Below are positions 5,977 to 15,181 of a stretch of DNA of 64,000 nt, piece after piece. The stretch is from positions 62,001 to 126,000 of the forward strand of contig JACJXH010000010.1 of NCBI GenBank assembly GCA_020636745.1, in the 5' to 3' direction. Position 1 is the stretch's first letter; every line of letters starts with the position of its first letter. The notes beneath the pieces are model-generated. The model worked only from the letters and a program-made list of their open reading frames with translations. It had not been told where the DNA came from and searched no databases. Both the position numbers and the translations under genes were made by a program. This stretch comes from Lentimicrobiaceae bacterium (lineage in GTDB: Bacteria; Bacteroidota; Bacteroidia; Bacteroidales; Lentimicrobiaceae).

Positions 5977-7197
5977 ATGAAACGGCCGATTCTTCTGGTT
6001 TTGTGGGTGTTTGTTTTCTCCTGTGCAAATGCTCAGATAAATCTGGTGGGTGCAGGAAACAATCAGGGAAATAATATTGAAATTGTAAAATGGCAGGCGC
6101 TTGATTCTGCCTCAGTAGTTACGTTTCCAACGCAACTTGAAGCCTATTATCTGTCATCTTCAGTATTTGATGCCTGGAACGGGCTCTACTATCTTTCAGG
6201 TATAAATTCTACGGGCAGCGGTTTGTTTTCATTTAACACCCTTACAAATGAGCAGCAGTTTGTCGATTTTACTTCATTCTCTAACATTTCAGAGATTGAT
6301 ATGAGTACTGGCAAAATCTACAACCTGTTTGCCGATACGTTGGGATTTATCAGTATCAATGAATATGATATTGCTACCGGAACTGACAGTCTGATTGGTC
6401 AGGTTTATGAGCAGGGCATACCTGGTTTGGTCGTTGATGCCATTAGCTTTGATGCCAATAACGGTATCCTTTATTATGTGGGAGTTGATAGCACCTCCTC
6501 TTTATGTTTATTCAGCTTTCATGTAAGGGAAAATGATTTTTTTTACGAAAAGGTCCAATTGAGTTTTTCAGCACCAATCAACAACATGACAAGTTTAAAC
6601 TATGACAATGATAAAGATCTACTATTTGCCATGAATGCTGAATTTGATGAATTGGGGAATTATCAGGGGAATAGTGTAGTTGAAATAGACATTAAATCAG
6701 GAGAGGTGATAACACGTGGCCAACTTACCGGATTCCCATATTACCTGGCTGCATCTTCTGCTTATGACCAAAATACCGGCAGCATGCTTGTGGTTGCCTT
6801 TGATTCAGCCTTTGTCCGGAAAATGATTGTGTTTAATACAAATAACAACACTTTTACGACCGGATTTGTGCCCGGTTCGGTTTCTGAGATAATTTGCGAT
6901 AACTCTGAATTTGCAAGAAGTACTTATCTTCTGACAGCTGTTTCGAAAAAGGAGCAGGCCAAACTGGTGCTATATCCCAATCCTGCAAACGAACTTGTGA
7001 GCATTGAAGGGCATGGTATTGATTCATTGCCTGCTCTCCTTCTGATTTATCAAGTTGATGGTAAGCTGGTAAAAGAAATAAATTTTAATAGCCACCAACT
7101 AAAAGTATTGGATGTCAGCGATATGAATGCAGGAATTTATCTGCTCCATCTTAAAACACAGAAAGAGCTATTGCAATCAAAACTGGTCGTTTTCTGA
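5977..7197 (+). CDS. T9SS cargo protein, predicted beta-propeller
   Basis: ATG 5977 is preferred over the in-frame ATG at 5935 because it puts a signal peptide (MKRPILLVLWVFVFSCANA, cleavage before QINLVG) at the N-terminus. The 406-residue protein has repeated blade-like units of the type 'YY(L/V)SGINSTGSGLFSFN', 'GLLYYVGVDSTSSL', consistent with a beta-propeller of the kind found in quinoprotein or lactonase-like folds. The last ~75 residues are a type A T9SS sorting domain: LVLYPNPANELVSIEG, then LLIYQVDGKLV, and VSDMNAGIYLLHLKT near the end. It is therefore expected to be exported by the type IX system and attached to the surface or released. No catalytic motif is visible. It stands alone, downstream of a terminator. 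Confidence 0.75.
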   Translation: MKRPILLVLWVFVFSCANAQINLVGAGNNQGNNIEIVKWQALDSASVVTFPTQLEAYYLSSSVFDAWNGLYYLSGINSTGSGLFSFNTLTNEQQFVDFTSFSNISEIDMSTGKIYNLFADTLGFISINEYDIATGTDSLIGQVYEQGIPGLVVDAISFDANNGILYYVGVDSTSSLCLFSFHVRENDFFYEKVQLSFSAPINNMTSLNYDNDKDLLFAMNAEFDELGNYQGNSVVEIDIKSGEVITRGQLTGFPYYLAASSAYDQNTGSMLVVAFDSAFVRKMIVFNTNNNTFTTGFVPGSVSEIICDNSEFARSTYLLTAVSKKEQAKLVLYPNPANELVSIEGHGIDSLPALLLIYQVDGKLVKEINFNSHQLKVLDVSDMNAGIYLLHLKTQKELLQSKLVVF

Positions 7198-7421
7198 TGC
7201 TATCAATAGCGCTTTTACTACCAGACTGATGGTCTTTGATGTCTTTATAAATGCATGCCTTGCAGGTTGCTATTGGCTATGAATGCATTGAAAATGTTGA
7301 TAATGAGGCATTGATGTCATTGTAAAAAGGACATGTATGCTGAGAGCTTTAAAAATATAATGAAAGAATTGTTTCTAATTTAAAATGATTATTAATAAAT
7401 TTACTGAAACTTAATTAAATT

Positions 7422-7901
7422 ATGAAGACAAAAAATTACATTTCAATGGCATTGGCCGGCTTTTTGGGACTGGCTATGATGACTTCCTGCGGAGGAGGTA
7501 AAACCGGAAGTGAATCGTCGGCGGGAGCTGCCTCTGGTGAGGCCACAGTGGAAACTGCAGCCCCCGATGCAGAACAAATGGCCCGCGGCGAGAAAATCTT
7601 CAATGAAAAATGCTTTGCTTGTCACCAGGCAAACGGACAGGGCATTCCGAATGTGTTTCCAAGTTTGGTTGGTTCTGATTTTTTGCTTAACCAGAAGGTA
7701 CTTGCTGTTTCGCAGGTATTGAATGGTTCAGAAAAAGTGTCGGCCAGTAAAACTATCAAATATCCGGCTCCAATGCCTCCACAGCTCGGTAATAAAGAGG
7801 ATGCTGTGGCTGTTATCAATTATGTACTCAATAACTTTGGAAACAATGGTGGGTACGTTACACTTGAACAAGTTAAGGATGTGGTTATAGAGCCCCGGTA
7901 A
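7422..7901 (+). CDS. Monoheme c-type cytochrome lipoprotein
   Basis: The 159-residue protein starts with a lipoprotein signal ending in a lipobox (MTSCGGG), followed by an Ala/Glu-rich linker and one cytochrome c class I domain. The heme site is CFACH (about residues 65-69) and the likely axial methionine lies in PAPMPPQL (~residue 113); the helix VAVINYVLNNFGNNGG closes the domain. As a lipid-anchored periplasmic electron carrier it could shuttle electrons from Alternative Complex III to an oxidase or to a peroxidase; the respiratory cluster ends just beyond, on the opposite strand at 8806. That partnership is inferred from proximity. A second weak-start reading in another frame (7510-7722) is a shadow. 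Confidence 0.85.
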   Translation: MKTKNYISMALAGFLGLAMMTSCGGGKTGSESSAGAASGEATVETAAPDAEQMARGEKIFNEKCFACHQANGQGIPNVFPSLVGSDFLLNQKVLAVSQVLNGSEKVSASKTIKYPAPMPPQLGNKEDAVAVINYVLNNFGNNGGYVTLEQVKDVVIEPR

Positions 7902-8060
7902 CAGGTTTATCAGGTGAATTTTGGCAGGTTTTCAGTTTATGAGCATTAAGAACCTTGTTTTTGCTTTAAACATCTACCCTGTATCTGTGGCCGGTTTCCT
8001 GTGGTTTAAATAAATAATCTTTGCAATTATCTCTTTTTTAAAGACTTAAAATCTGACAGT

Positions 8061-8735
8061 ATGAACATGAAAAAACTTAAGCATCTGGCTCTCGTTATTA
8101 TTTTGAGTATGGGCAGTACGCTTCAGGCTCAGGATTTCAGCAATTACATTTCGTGCCAGGTAGATGGTAAAGAATACAAGGCAGAGGCCCGAAGAATGAA
8201 AATTCCGGTGCGAGGATTTGAGTATCTGGGCCTGGCCGCTTTTCAGGTAAATCCTGATGTTCAGGTTTGGATTCAGCTTTACTATTTTTCTGATAGTCTT
8301 AAGCCCGGCACTTATCAGGTAATTTCAGAAGACGATTTGGAGTCTTCTGCCAAAAGAAAGGCTGATCAGGATTTGGTTTGGGTGATGATTGATTATTCAG
8401 AAGAAACAAAAGGTCTTGGCCATGCATTTCATGATGGAGAGTCTCTGAGTGGAACGCTAACTATCGACAAGGTGACAAAAACTTCCATTGAAGGCTCATT
8501 TGAAGCTACCCTCAGAGGCGTATATTATAAGAAAAGGGCCGTGGCAACCATGACAGGCTCTGGCATTAAAGGCAACCTGGAGCGCAAGGCCTTTACCAAA
8601 GCAGGAGGTGGTATGTTGGCCAATGCCGGCCCACATGATCATGATAATACCAAAAAAACAGACGAAACAGATACCATTGTACTCAGTGGAGGAAAGTTTT
8701 TCCTGGATTGGTCTAAACCAGCAAAGGACGAATAA
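8061..8735 (+). CDS. Secreted protein of unknown function
   Basis: The 224-residue product has a signal peptide (MKKLKHLALVIILSMGSTLQA, cleavage before QDFSNY; a second ATG at 8067 would also serve). The first domain, starting at YISCQVDGKEYKAEA, resembles small Bacteroidota beta-sandwich domains (DUF6252-like) that begin with a 'C-x-V-D-G-K' strand, with matching later strands (GTYQV, GTLTIDKVTKTSIEGSFEA). The tail contains His- and Asp-rich GPHDHDNTKKTDETD, which might bind metal. No enzymatic motif is visible. It lies 160 bases after the cytochrome gene and converges on ctaB, with a shared terminator between. Family assignment is tentative. Confidence 0.6.
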   Translation: MNMKKLKHLALVIILSMGSTLQAQDFSNYISCQVDGKEYKAEARRMKIPVRGFEYLGLAAFQVNPDVQVWIQLYYFSDSLKPGTYQVISEDDLESSAKRKADQDLVWVMIDYSEETKGLGHAFHDGESLSGTLTIDKVTKTSIEGSFEATLRGVYYKKRAVATMTGSGIKGNLERKAFTKAGGGMLANAGPHDHDNTKKTDETDTIVLSGGKFFLDWSKPAKDE

Positions 8736-8756
8736 GATTTTTTGCTGAAATCAATT

Positions 8757-8807
8757 CACCGGATACATCATTCTTGTCAAAAGAATTGTTGAATCCGGTG
8801 TTTTTTT
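8757..8807 (+). terminator. Rho-independent terminator
   Basis: CACCGGAT (8757-8764) pairs with ATCCGGTG (8793-8800), followed by seven T. It ends the plus-strand gene finishing at 8735 and abuts the stop codon of ctaB on the other strand. Confidence 0.75.
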
Positions 8808-9678
8808 ATAAAATGGCTTGCATGCTCATTACAACCATCATCAGAAAATAATAGATATTGATAAGTATAAAAGAATACTTAAAGTCAACGTTTTCTCTGG
8901 CAGGGAAAATCAGCCTGGTAAAAGTGATGACAAGGATTACTGACAGAGCCCATATTGTATAAACAACTGCATGATAGTTAAAATGATAAAAAGCCGGTAA
9001 CATAATGGCACTTACAGCTGTAGCCGCAATCCAAATAAAGGAGAGGCGCCGGATTTGAATATCTGAAAATCGCGTAGTCAACGACTGAAGCCCGGCCAAC
9101 TCATATTCATGGCCATAGCGGAGCAATAAAAGCCAGAAATGTGGTATCTGACCGATAAAGAAAAAGAAACCGAGAGCAATGGCGGCAGGATTATTTAAAG
9201 AGCCTCCGGCAGCTACCCAGCCTATGAGAGGAGGCAGGGCACCCACAACGCCTCCAGGAACAGCTGCAAAGGCTGACCTGCGTTTGAGTGGCGTATAAAT
9301 GGCGTTATACCAGAAAAAAGTGAGTAAGCCCAAAATTGCTGTAAGTGAACCGTTGAAAATAAAAAGTATGGCTAACCCTGCGGTTGCAAATAGCAAGATA
9401 AAAATCCATGCCTGAAGCATGGAAATAATGCCGGCTGGAATTGGTCTGTTGTGCGTCCGGGGCATAATCAAATCAGTTTTATGCTCCTGAACCTGATTAA
9501 GTGCTGATGAAGCACTGGCGAGCAAAAACACTCCTGCAACAGGAAAAACAATGCCACGGGAAAAATTTCCGTGGCTGAGTAAATATCCTGTTAAAGTGGT
9601 GAGTGCTACCGGCAGCGAAATGCTGAATTTGCCAAGCCGGGCGCAGGCTGATATTAAGCTGGTTCTCCGCCCTGTCAT
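8806..9678 (-). CDS. ctaB: Protoheme IX farnesyltransferase (heme O synthase)
   Basis: The protein adds a farnesyl tail to protoheme, giving heme O, the precursor of the heme A used by the oxidase encoded just upstream. It is an inner-membrane UbiA-family protein of 290 residues with about nine hydrophobic helices. The first Asp-rich prenyl-diphosphate motif reads NQVQEHKTDLIMPRTHNRPI at ~60-80, and the conserved loop YTPLKRRSAFAAVPGGVVGALPP is present. Its ATG overlaps the ctaC stop by four bases (ATGA), so it is the last gene of the respiratory operon. Heme A synthase (ctaA) is not in the window. Confidence 0.93.
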   Translation of the reverse strand: MTGRRTSLISACARLGKFSISLPVALTTLTGYLLSHGNFSRGIVFPVAGVFLLASASSALNQVQEHKTDLIMPRTHNRPIPAGIISMLQAWIFILLFATAGLAILFIFNGSLTAILGLLTFFWYNAIYTPLKRRSAFAAVPGGVVGALPPLIGWVAAGGSLNNPAAIALGFFFFIGQIPHFWLLLLRYGHEYELAGLQSLTTRFSDIQIRRLSFIWIAATAVSAIMLPAFYHFNYHAVVYTIWALSVILVITFTRLIFPARENVDFKYSFILINIYYFLMMVVMSMQAIL

Positions 9679-10610
9679 TGAAGGGTTTTAAGGTATTCAA
9701 TAATTTTAACAATATCCTCATCGGAAAGCTGCGACTTGTATGAAATCATCTGCCCTTTTGCATAACCCTTTACGATATCGGCGTTGGGTTCATAAATGGA
9801 TCGCTTGATATATTCATCATCTGCAATAATTTCCCGCTCTTTCCCGTCGGTTTCAACAATCACTTTGCTGCCGTACACTCCTTTGTAGGAGGGTCCCACC
9901 AGTTTTGAACCATCAGAAGAATGGCAGGCAATACATCCGTTTATTTCCATCAGGCGCCTGCCTTCGGCTGCGGGATTGGCTGCTGCAGCTGCTTTCATCG
10001 ATGTGTCGGCCATTTTTGCGTACCAGGCGTCAAATTCCTTTTTAGGCAGTACTTTAACTTCAGTAAACATATAGGAATGTGATAACCCGCAATACTCGGT
10101 ACAAAACAGCTCATAACTTCCCTCTTTAGTCGGTATAAACCACATTTTATTTCCCCTGTCGGGAACCATGTCTTCTTTTACTCTGAAGGCAGGTATGTAG
10201 AGGCTGTGTATCACATCCAGTGAAACAAGATCCAGCATAACAGCTTTATCAACAGGTACATATAGTGTATCTGTTTTAATGCCATTTTCATATTCAAACA
10301 TCCATGACCACATGCGTGCAGTAGCCGTAACCTTCAATGAATCTTTCGGCGCTGCCTTAATGGGCTGATAACCGGCCCAGCCATAAAAAAACATGATGAT
10401 TACCAGGATGGTTGGAATGACCGTCCACACAATTTCAAGGGTGTTACTTCCGTGAAGCTGGGTTGCCACCGGATTTCGCTTTTTGTTGTACCGGTATATA
10501 AACCAAAGCAATGTACCGGTTATTCCGATAAGAAAAATAACCGAAACCCCTATAATAAAGAAAAAGGCGTTGTCAGTTGTTGAAACAAAGTTTGAAGCTC
10601 CTGAGTACAT
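9675..10610 (-). CDS. ctaC: Cytochrome c oxidase subunit II with fused cytochrome c (caa3 type)
   Basis: The 311-residue protein has two N-terminal membrane helices (FFFIIGVSVIFLIGITGTLLWF and IVWTVIPTILVIIMFFYG) and a periplasmic cupredoxin domain. The CuA ligands are visible: His in DVIHSLYIP, then CTEYCGLSHSYM with two Cys, His and Met. A C-terminal cytochrome c domain carries CIACH at ~229-233 and a KGQMISY axial methionine. The covalent heme makes this a caa3-type oxidase that can take electrons directly from Alternative Complex III. It is placed after subunit IV and before ctaB, not ahead of subunit I as in many operons. Confidence 0.93.
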   Translation of the reverse strand: MYSGASNFVSTTDNAFFFIIGVSVIFLIGITGTLLWFIYRYNKKRNPVATQLHGSNTLEIVWTVIPTILVIIMFFYGWAGYQPIKAAPKDSLKVTATARMWSWMFEYENGIKTDTLYVPVDKAVMLDLVSLDVIHSLYIPAFRVKEDMVPDRGNKMWFIPTKEGSYELFCTEYCGLSHSYMFTEVKVLPKKEFDAWYAKMADTSMKAAAAANPAAEGRRLMEINGCIACHSSDGSKLVGPSYKGVYGSKVIVETDGKEREIIADDEYIKRSIYEPNADIVKGYAKGQMISYKSQLSDEDIVKIIEYLKTLQ

Positions 10611-10615
10611 ATCGT

Positions 10616-10900
10616 TTATCTGTATAAGTAATCGAAAAAAGTAATGAGAACCACGGCTGCAAATATCATCAAAACTATGGTGGTCATTATCTTGTAAATT
10701 TTGTTGTCGAATTTCAGATGCATAAAGTAAAGCAATACAATAACTGCTTTTACAGAAGCAATAACCATTGCGGCAGCTGTGTTATAAGGGCCCAGTTCAA
10801 TGCTGGTAACCGCTACGGTTATAACGGTAAGTGAAATCAACAGGAAAAGAACCAGTAGGTGGTCTTTATAGGCAACAATGTGATTTTTATCTTCGCTCAT
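10616..10900 (-). CDS. ctaF: Cytochrome c oxidase subunit IV family protein
   Basis: A 94-residue inner-membrane protein with three hydrophobic helices and the typical layout of caa3/quinol oxidase subunit IV (CtaF/CyoD-like): YKDHLLVLFLLISLTVITV, then AAMVIASVKAVIVLLYFMHL with the conserved FMHLKFDNK turn, and a last helix ending DYLYR. It lies 12 bases from ctaE and 5 bases from ctaC, so it belongs to the operon. It has no redox centre and probably stabilises subunit I. Confidence 0.85.
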   Translation of the reverse strand: MSEDKNHIVAYKDHLLVLFLLISLTVITVAVTSIELGPYNTAAAMVIASVKAVIVLLYFMHLKFDNKIYKIMTTIVLMIFAAVVLITFFDYLYR

Positions 10901-10912
10901 AGCCTTGCAGGA

Positions 10913-11533
10913 TTAATGGATGAGATAGAATAACGGGAACAGAAATATCCAGATCAGGTCAACCAGGTGCCAGTAAAGGCCGCTGTTTTCGAGCAAAGCG
11001 TACCTTCCGCTGTTAATGGCGCCGTTGTTTACCTTGTATAGGGACACACTGAGTAAAACCATGCCAACAATAATATGTACGGCATGCAGACCGGTCATGA
11101 AAAAGTAAAGGCTGAAAAAGAGCATATCACCATGACCCAGATTTTTCATCAGCTCAGAACCCGGATACATGCCATGCTCAAATTTGGCGCCCCATTCAAA
11201 ATATTTATTTACCAGAAAAGTGAGAGCCAGCAAGAGTGTTATCATGAGCGAAATCAAAGCAACTTTTTTGTCGCTTTTTTGAATGGCCGAAATGGATATG
11301 GCAACAGTAGCCGAACTAACCAGCAATATCACGGTATTGAGAAGCCCGATAGGAATGCTTAGTTCTTCATGAGCCAGATGAAAAGCAACCGGATTTCTGA
11401 AGCGGTATACTGAATAAACAATAAACATGCCGCCAAAAAGCAGAATTTCGGTAAAAATAAACAGCCACATGCCTATTTTGGCAGCAGTGTCATCGCGGTG
11501 CAGATCGGCGTGATGGGTTGTTGTGTTTTCCAT
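10913..11533 (-). CDS. ctaE: Cytochrome c oxidase subunit III
   Basis: The 206-residue protein is a five-helix form of subunit III. It shows KIGMWLFIFTEILLFGGMF at the first helix, the conserved ELSIPIGLLNTVILLVSS segment, and GLHAVHIIVGM and YWHLVDLIWIFLFPLFYLIH near the end, the classical subunit III signature. It supports the proton-pumping subunit I and binds lipid; no redox centre is present. It is 12 bases after ctaD and followed closely by ctaF. Confidence 0.92.
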   Translation of the reverse strand: MENTTTHHADLHRDDTAAKIGMWLFIFTEILLFGGMFIVYSVYRFRNPVAFHLAHEELSIPIGLLNTVILLVSSATVAISISAIQKSDKKVALISLMITLLLALTFLVNKYFEWGAKFEHGMYPGSELMKNLGHGDMLFFSLYFFMTGLHAVHIIVGMVLLSVSLYKVNNGAINSGRYALLENSGLYWHLVDLIWIFLFPLFYLIH

Positions 11534-11545
11534 ACTTTCAATACT

Positions 11546-13156
11546 TTATTTATAATCGTAGGCTTCATGATCAACTACCGGAATCTCCTCGAAATTTTCG
11601 AGAATCGGGGGAGAGGCAATCGTCCATTCAAGGGTTTTTCCATCCCATGGATCTTCTATTTCTTTTCCTGAACCTTTGCGGGCTTTCAAAAGGTTAATAA
11701 TTACAATTAGCAGCCCTGTAACCATAATCCATGAACCAACTGTTGAAATTATATTGGGCGTTGTAAACTGTGGTAAATAGTCGTAATAGCGGCGTGGCAT
11801 TCCTACCATTCCTAAATAGAACATGGGGAAATACAACAGGTTAAAGCCGATAAAAAAGATAACCAGCCCGATGTTGGCGATTTTTCCATTGTAAACCTTG
11901 CCATAAATCTTCGGATACCAGTAATGCAAAGCTGCAAAAAAAGCAAAGCCTGTTCCACCGAAAACGATATAATGGAAATGTGCCACAACAAAAGCTGTAT
12001 CGTGTACATGAATATCGGTGGCCAATGAGCCCAAAACCAGCCCTGAGAAACCCCCGATCATAAACACAAAAATAAAGCCTAATGCCCAGAAAAAAGGAGT
12101 TTGTAAATTAATTGAACCTTTATAAAGGGTAGCTGTCCAGTTAAATACCTTAATGGCTGAAGGGATGGCTACCAAAAATGTAATAAAGGAGAATACCCAA
12201 CGGGCAGTGCTGCTCATACCTGAAGTAAACATATGGTGCCCCCACACAAAGTAACCGACAAAGGCAATGGCCATACTTGAAACCACCATTGCTGAATAGC
12301 CAAATACCGTTTTACGTGAAAATGTTACCATAATCTCAGTGATTACGCCCATTGCCGGAAGGATCATAATATAAACGGCAGGGTGAGAGTAAATCCAGAA
12401 AAGGTGCTGATACAAAATTGGATCACCGCCAAGTGCAGGGTCGAAAAAACCAATTCCTAATGTTCGCTCTGCAATTACCATCAAAAAAGTAATGCCAACA
12501 ACAGGAGTAGCCAATAACTGAATCCAACCGGTGCCATAAAGTGTCCAACAGAAAATGGGCATTCTCATCCAACCCATTCCCGGTGCCCTGAGCCTGTGCA
12601 TGGTTACCAGGAAGTTTAAACCAGTGAGGATAGAGGAAAATCCCAAAATAAAGGCTCCTGTTACTGCTGCAACCACATTGGTATTTGTTTTCAGGCTGTA
12701 AGGGGCGTAAAAAGTCCATCCGGTATCAGGAGGGCCGCTTCCCATAAACTGGGAGGTAATCACTATAATGGCTCCTAAAATATAAAGATACCAACTGAAT
12801 AAATTAAGTCTTGGGAATGAAACATCTTTGGCTCCTATCATAATTGGCAGAAACAGGTTGCCAAAAACTGCGGCCACTCCGGGTATCACAAAAAGAAATA
12901 TCATGGTAAGCCCGTGCACTGTAAACAGTCCGTTGTAAGTTTGAGCTCCCATTATTTGTTGCCCGGGTGAGATTAGCTCAAATTTCATCAATAACCCCAT
13001 GATAACTCCTGAAAGAAAGAATGTCATCATAGCGTAGAAATACATCAACCCAATACGCTTATGGTCGGTTGAGGTGAGCCAACCCATCAAGCCTCTGTGC
13101 TTTCCCTGGTACTCCAGAAAGTTAGGTTCGTGTTTGTGTTCTTTTTGTTCAGTCAT
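11546..13156 (-). CDS. ctaD: Cytochrome c oxidase subunit I (A-family heme-copper oxidase)
   Basis: The 536-residue catalytic subunit reduces O2 to water at the heme a3-CuB site. Visible ligands are HGLTMIFLF (low-spin heme), WIYSHPAVYI (CuB His and the cross-linked Tyr), WGHHMFTSG (CuB His-His) and HDTAFVVAHFHYIVFGG (heme a3 and heme a His). The YSHP motif in place of a Glu at that helix marks the A2 subtype, common in caa3 enzymes. About 12 helices are predicted. It follows the Sco gene by seven bases. Confidence 0.95.
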   Translation of the reverse strand: MTEQKEHKHEPNFLEYQGKHRGLMGWLTSTDHKRIGLMYFYAMMTFFLSGVIMGLLMKFELISPGQQIMGAQTYNGLFTVHGLTMIFLFVIPGVAAVFGNLFLPIMIGAKDVSFPRLNLFSWYLYILGAIIVITSQFMGSGPPDTGWTFYAPYSLKTNTNVVAAVTGAFILGFSSILTGLNFLVTMHRLRAPGMGWMRMPIFCWTLYGTGWIQLLATPVVGITFLMVIAERTLGIGFFDPALGGDPILYQHLFWIYSHPAVYIMILPAMGVITEIMVTFSRKTVFGYSAMVVSSMAIAFVGYFVWGHHMFTSGMSSTARWVFSFITFLVAIPSAIKVFNWTATLYKGSINLQTPFFWALGFIFVFMIGGFSGLVLGSLATDIHVHDTAFVVAHFHYIVFGGTGFAFFAALHYWYPKIYGKVYNGKIANIGLVIFFIGFNLLYFPMFYLGMVGMPRRYYDYLPQFTTPNIISTVGSWIMVTGLLIVIINLLKARKGSGKEIEDPWDGKTLEWTIASPPILENFEEIPVVDHEAYDYK

Positions 13157-13163
13157 TGCGCGT

Positions 13164-13964
13164 TTATTCTTTGTTTGATGTTGTTTTTTTTCGGGGTTTC
13201 AAAACGAGAATCAGGAAAATGATAACGCCTAATCCAAGAATCAGGCTGCCGGCCATTTTTGTGATATTTAGCACATATTGTTGACCGACAGGGTCATAAG
13301 AGTAGCAAAATTGCAACACTTTAAAGATAGTGGGCCCGCTTTTACCTTCGGATGTTTCAACCACAGCCATTTTAAATTCAAAAGGCAAAAAATAAGTTCC
13401 CTGAAGGTATCGGGTGATTTTTCCATCAGGACTTATCATAATAACGGTGGCCGAGTGTAGAAAATCATTACCGGCCCGTTTGAATTTAAAGCCAACAGCA
13501 TTGGTTGCTCTGGTAATATTTGCACTGTCGCCCGTAAAAAAATTCCAGCCGCTTTTGTCAACTTCTTTGGTGATGAGATTCAGATAATTCTCGCGTTTTT
13601 TGATGGCGAGGTCAGTGCCTTCCCGCTGGTCAAAACTGATGGTTATCACCTGAAAATCCTTCCCTAAAACCAGGTCGGTTTTGCTGATGACCTCTGCCAC
13701 ACTGGTCATTAAAGGGCTGCAAATTCCCGGACAACGGTAGTAAACAAACATCAGGACAGTCGGTTTGTCAATCATTTGTTTCAGATTGTATAATTTGCCA
13801 TCTGTTCCGGTAAATGACAGGTCATCGGGCAGGTATTCGTCAAGATGTTCCACGATGCCAATTTCAGGTTGAGGCGATTTGATATCAGCAGTTGCCGGTA
13901 TCTGAGCCTTTAACCCGAACGAAAGGATGGCAAGCGTTGTTAAAGCAATGATTCTGATTCTCAT
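13164..13964 (-). CDS. SCO1/SenC copper chaperone for the CuA site
   Basis: I chose ATG 13964 because it gives a signal peptide (MRIRIIALTTLAILSFGLKA, then QIPATAD); the frame extends to 14009 but that would overlap actF. The thioredoxin-like domain has the copper-binding CxxxC (YRCPGICSPL) and the conserved His (FLHSATVIMI). Sco proteins load copper onto subunit II. A C-terminal membrane helix (AGSLILGLGVIIFLILVL) is followed by a basic tail, so the protein is anchored at both ends or at the C-terminus. Position between actF and ctaD fits an assembly role. Confidence 0.9.
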   Translation of the reverse strand: MRIRIIALTTLAILSFGLKAQIPATADIKSPQPEIGIVEHLDEYLPDDLSFTGTDGKLYNLKQMIDKPTVLMFVYYRCPGICSPLMTSVAEVISKTDLVLGKDFQVITISFDQREGTDLAIKKRENYLNLITKEVDKSGWNFFTGDSANITRATNAVGFKFKRAGNDFLHSATVIMISPDGKITRYLQGTYFLPFEFKMAVVETSEGKSGPTIFKVLQFCYSYDPVGQQYVLNITKMAGSLILGLGVIIFLILVLKPRKKTTSNKE

Positions 13965-14008
13965 ATTTTTAAGATTTGGTCGGATATCAAATTTACTATA
14001 AAAACACA

Positions 14009-15172
14009 TTAGTGCAAATGATGGTGAAGGCTTTCCTCTAAGTAGGGATGGTTGCGCGGGATGATATCCGCAGAAGCAAGTGCTTTACCAACAACCAGAG
14101 AAAAGAACCCGGCAAATGCAGCAAAGAAACCTAACTCAACAATACCAAAAACCGGTGTGTGCATCACGCCTGGAAATATCTGTTCATACAGATCGATATA
14201 CTGGCCAAAAATCAGGAGTATGCATATGGTCATAACCACTTTGATGTTTTTATTCATCAGTTGCGAAAGCAGCATCACAAATGGCAAAAACCAGTTGATG
14301 ATAAAGTTTACATAGAAAACGACTTTAAATCCATTGTGCCATCTGAAGGCAAAATATTCAGTTTCTTCAGGAATGTTTGCATACCAAATCAGCATAAATT
14401 GTGAAAAGGTAAAATATCCCCACACAATACACAACATAAAGATGTATCGCGAAAAATCGAGCAGATGACTTTTGTTAAGTGCAGGAAAATATCCTTTTTG
14501 GTGAAGCAGAAGTACAATCAGTACAATAACGGCTGAGCCATGGTAAAATGCTGCCACAAAGTTTCTTAGCGAGAAGATTGTGCTGAACCAATGCACATCA
14601 ATGGACATTATCCAGTCGAAAGTGGCAAATGAGAAAGTAATGGCAAGCAGGAAAATGTGAATTTTTGACAGCAATTCGCTCTTTTCAAAATAGAGCATTC
14701 CACCTTTTTCATCTTCTTCAAGTGAAGCTTTCCGCAATAAACGGGTCATGACTGTCCAGGCGATAAAAAAGATGACCAGTCTGATAAAGAAAAAGGGGAT
14801 ATTTAAATATGGTGCTTTGTGCTGAATGATAGCATCCGTGGCCACTGCTTCCTCATGAGACCAGTGGTAAATCGAATGCATACCAAAATAGAGTAACAGC
14901 ATAAAGATACCTGAATAAGGTATAAAGGCCATCATGGCTTCCGGAACGCGTTTAAACATTGACGACCATCCTGACTGGGAAATATGCTGCAAGGCAAGGA
15001 AGAAGCTTGCTCCAATAGCCAACGAAAGGAAATAGTAGTTATTAAGCAGTAAATTGGCCCAGGCTCTTTCGGGCTGGGTAATAAATCCGTAGATGATAAC
15101 GGCTGCTCCGGTTGCGATCAACGCAATGGCTGCATATTGAAAGCGTTTTGATACTGTAAATCTTGTGTTCAT
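14009..15172 (-). CDS. actF: Alternative Complex III subunit ActF
   Basis: A 387-residue integral membrane protein with about ten helices, related to ActC/NrfD and forming the second quinol-side membrane subunit. Recognisable ActF-type stretches include LSLAIGASFFLALQHISQSGW, FDWIMSIDVHWFSTIFSLRNF (a conserved Asp-Trp-x-x-Ser-x-Asp motif) and the His-rich tail EESLHHHLH. It has no cofactor; its helices form part of the proposed proton path. The start is nine bases before actE ends, in the usual actE-actF order. Confidence 0.9.
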   Translation of the reverse strand: MNTRFTVSKRFQYAAIALIATGAAVIIYGFITQPERAWANLLLNNYYFLSLAIGASFFLALQHISQSGWSSMFKRVPEAMMAFIPYSGIFMLLLYFGMHSIYHWSHEEAVATDAIIQHKAPYLNIPFFFIRLVIFFIAWTVMTRLLRKASLEEDEKGGMLYFEKSELLSKIHIFLLAITFSFATFDWIMSIDVHWFSTIFSLRNFVAAFYHGSAVIVLIVLLLHQKGYFPALNKSHLLDFSRYIFMLCIVWGYFTFSQFMLIWYANIPEETEYFAFRWHNGFKVVFYVNFIINWFLPFVMLLSQLMNKNIKVVMTICILLIFGQYIDLYEQIFPGVMHTPVFGIVELGFFAAFAGFFSLVVGKALASADIIPRNHPYLEESLHHHLH

Positions 15173-15181
15173 CTCCGCTCC

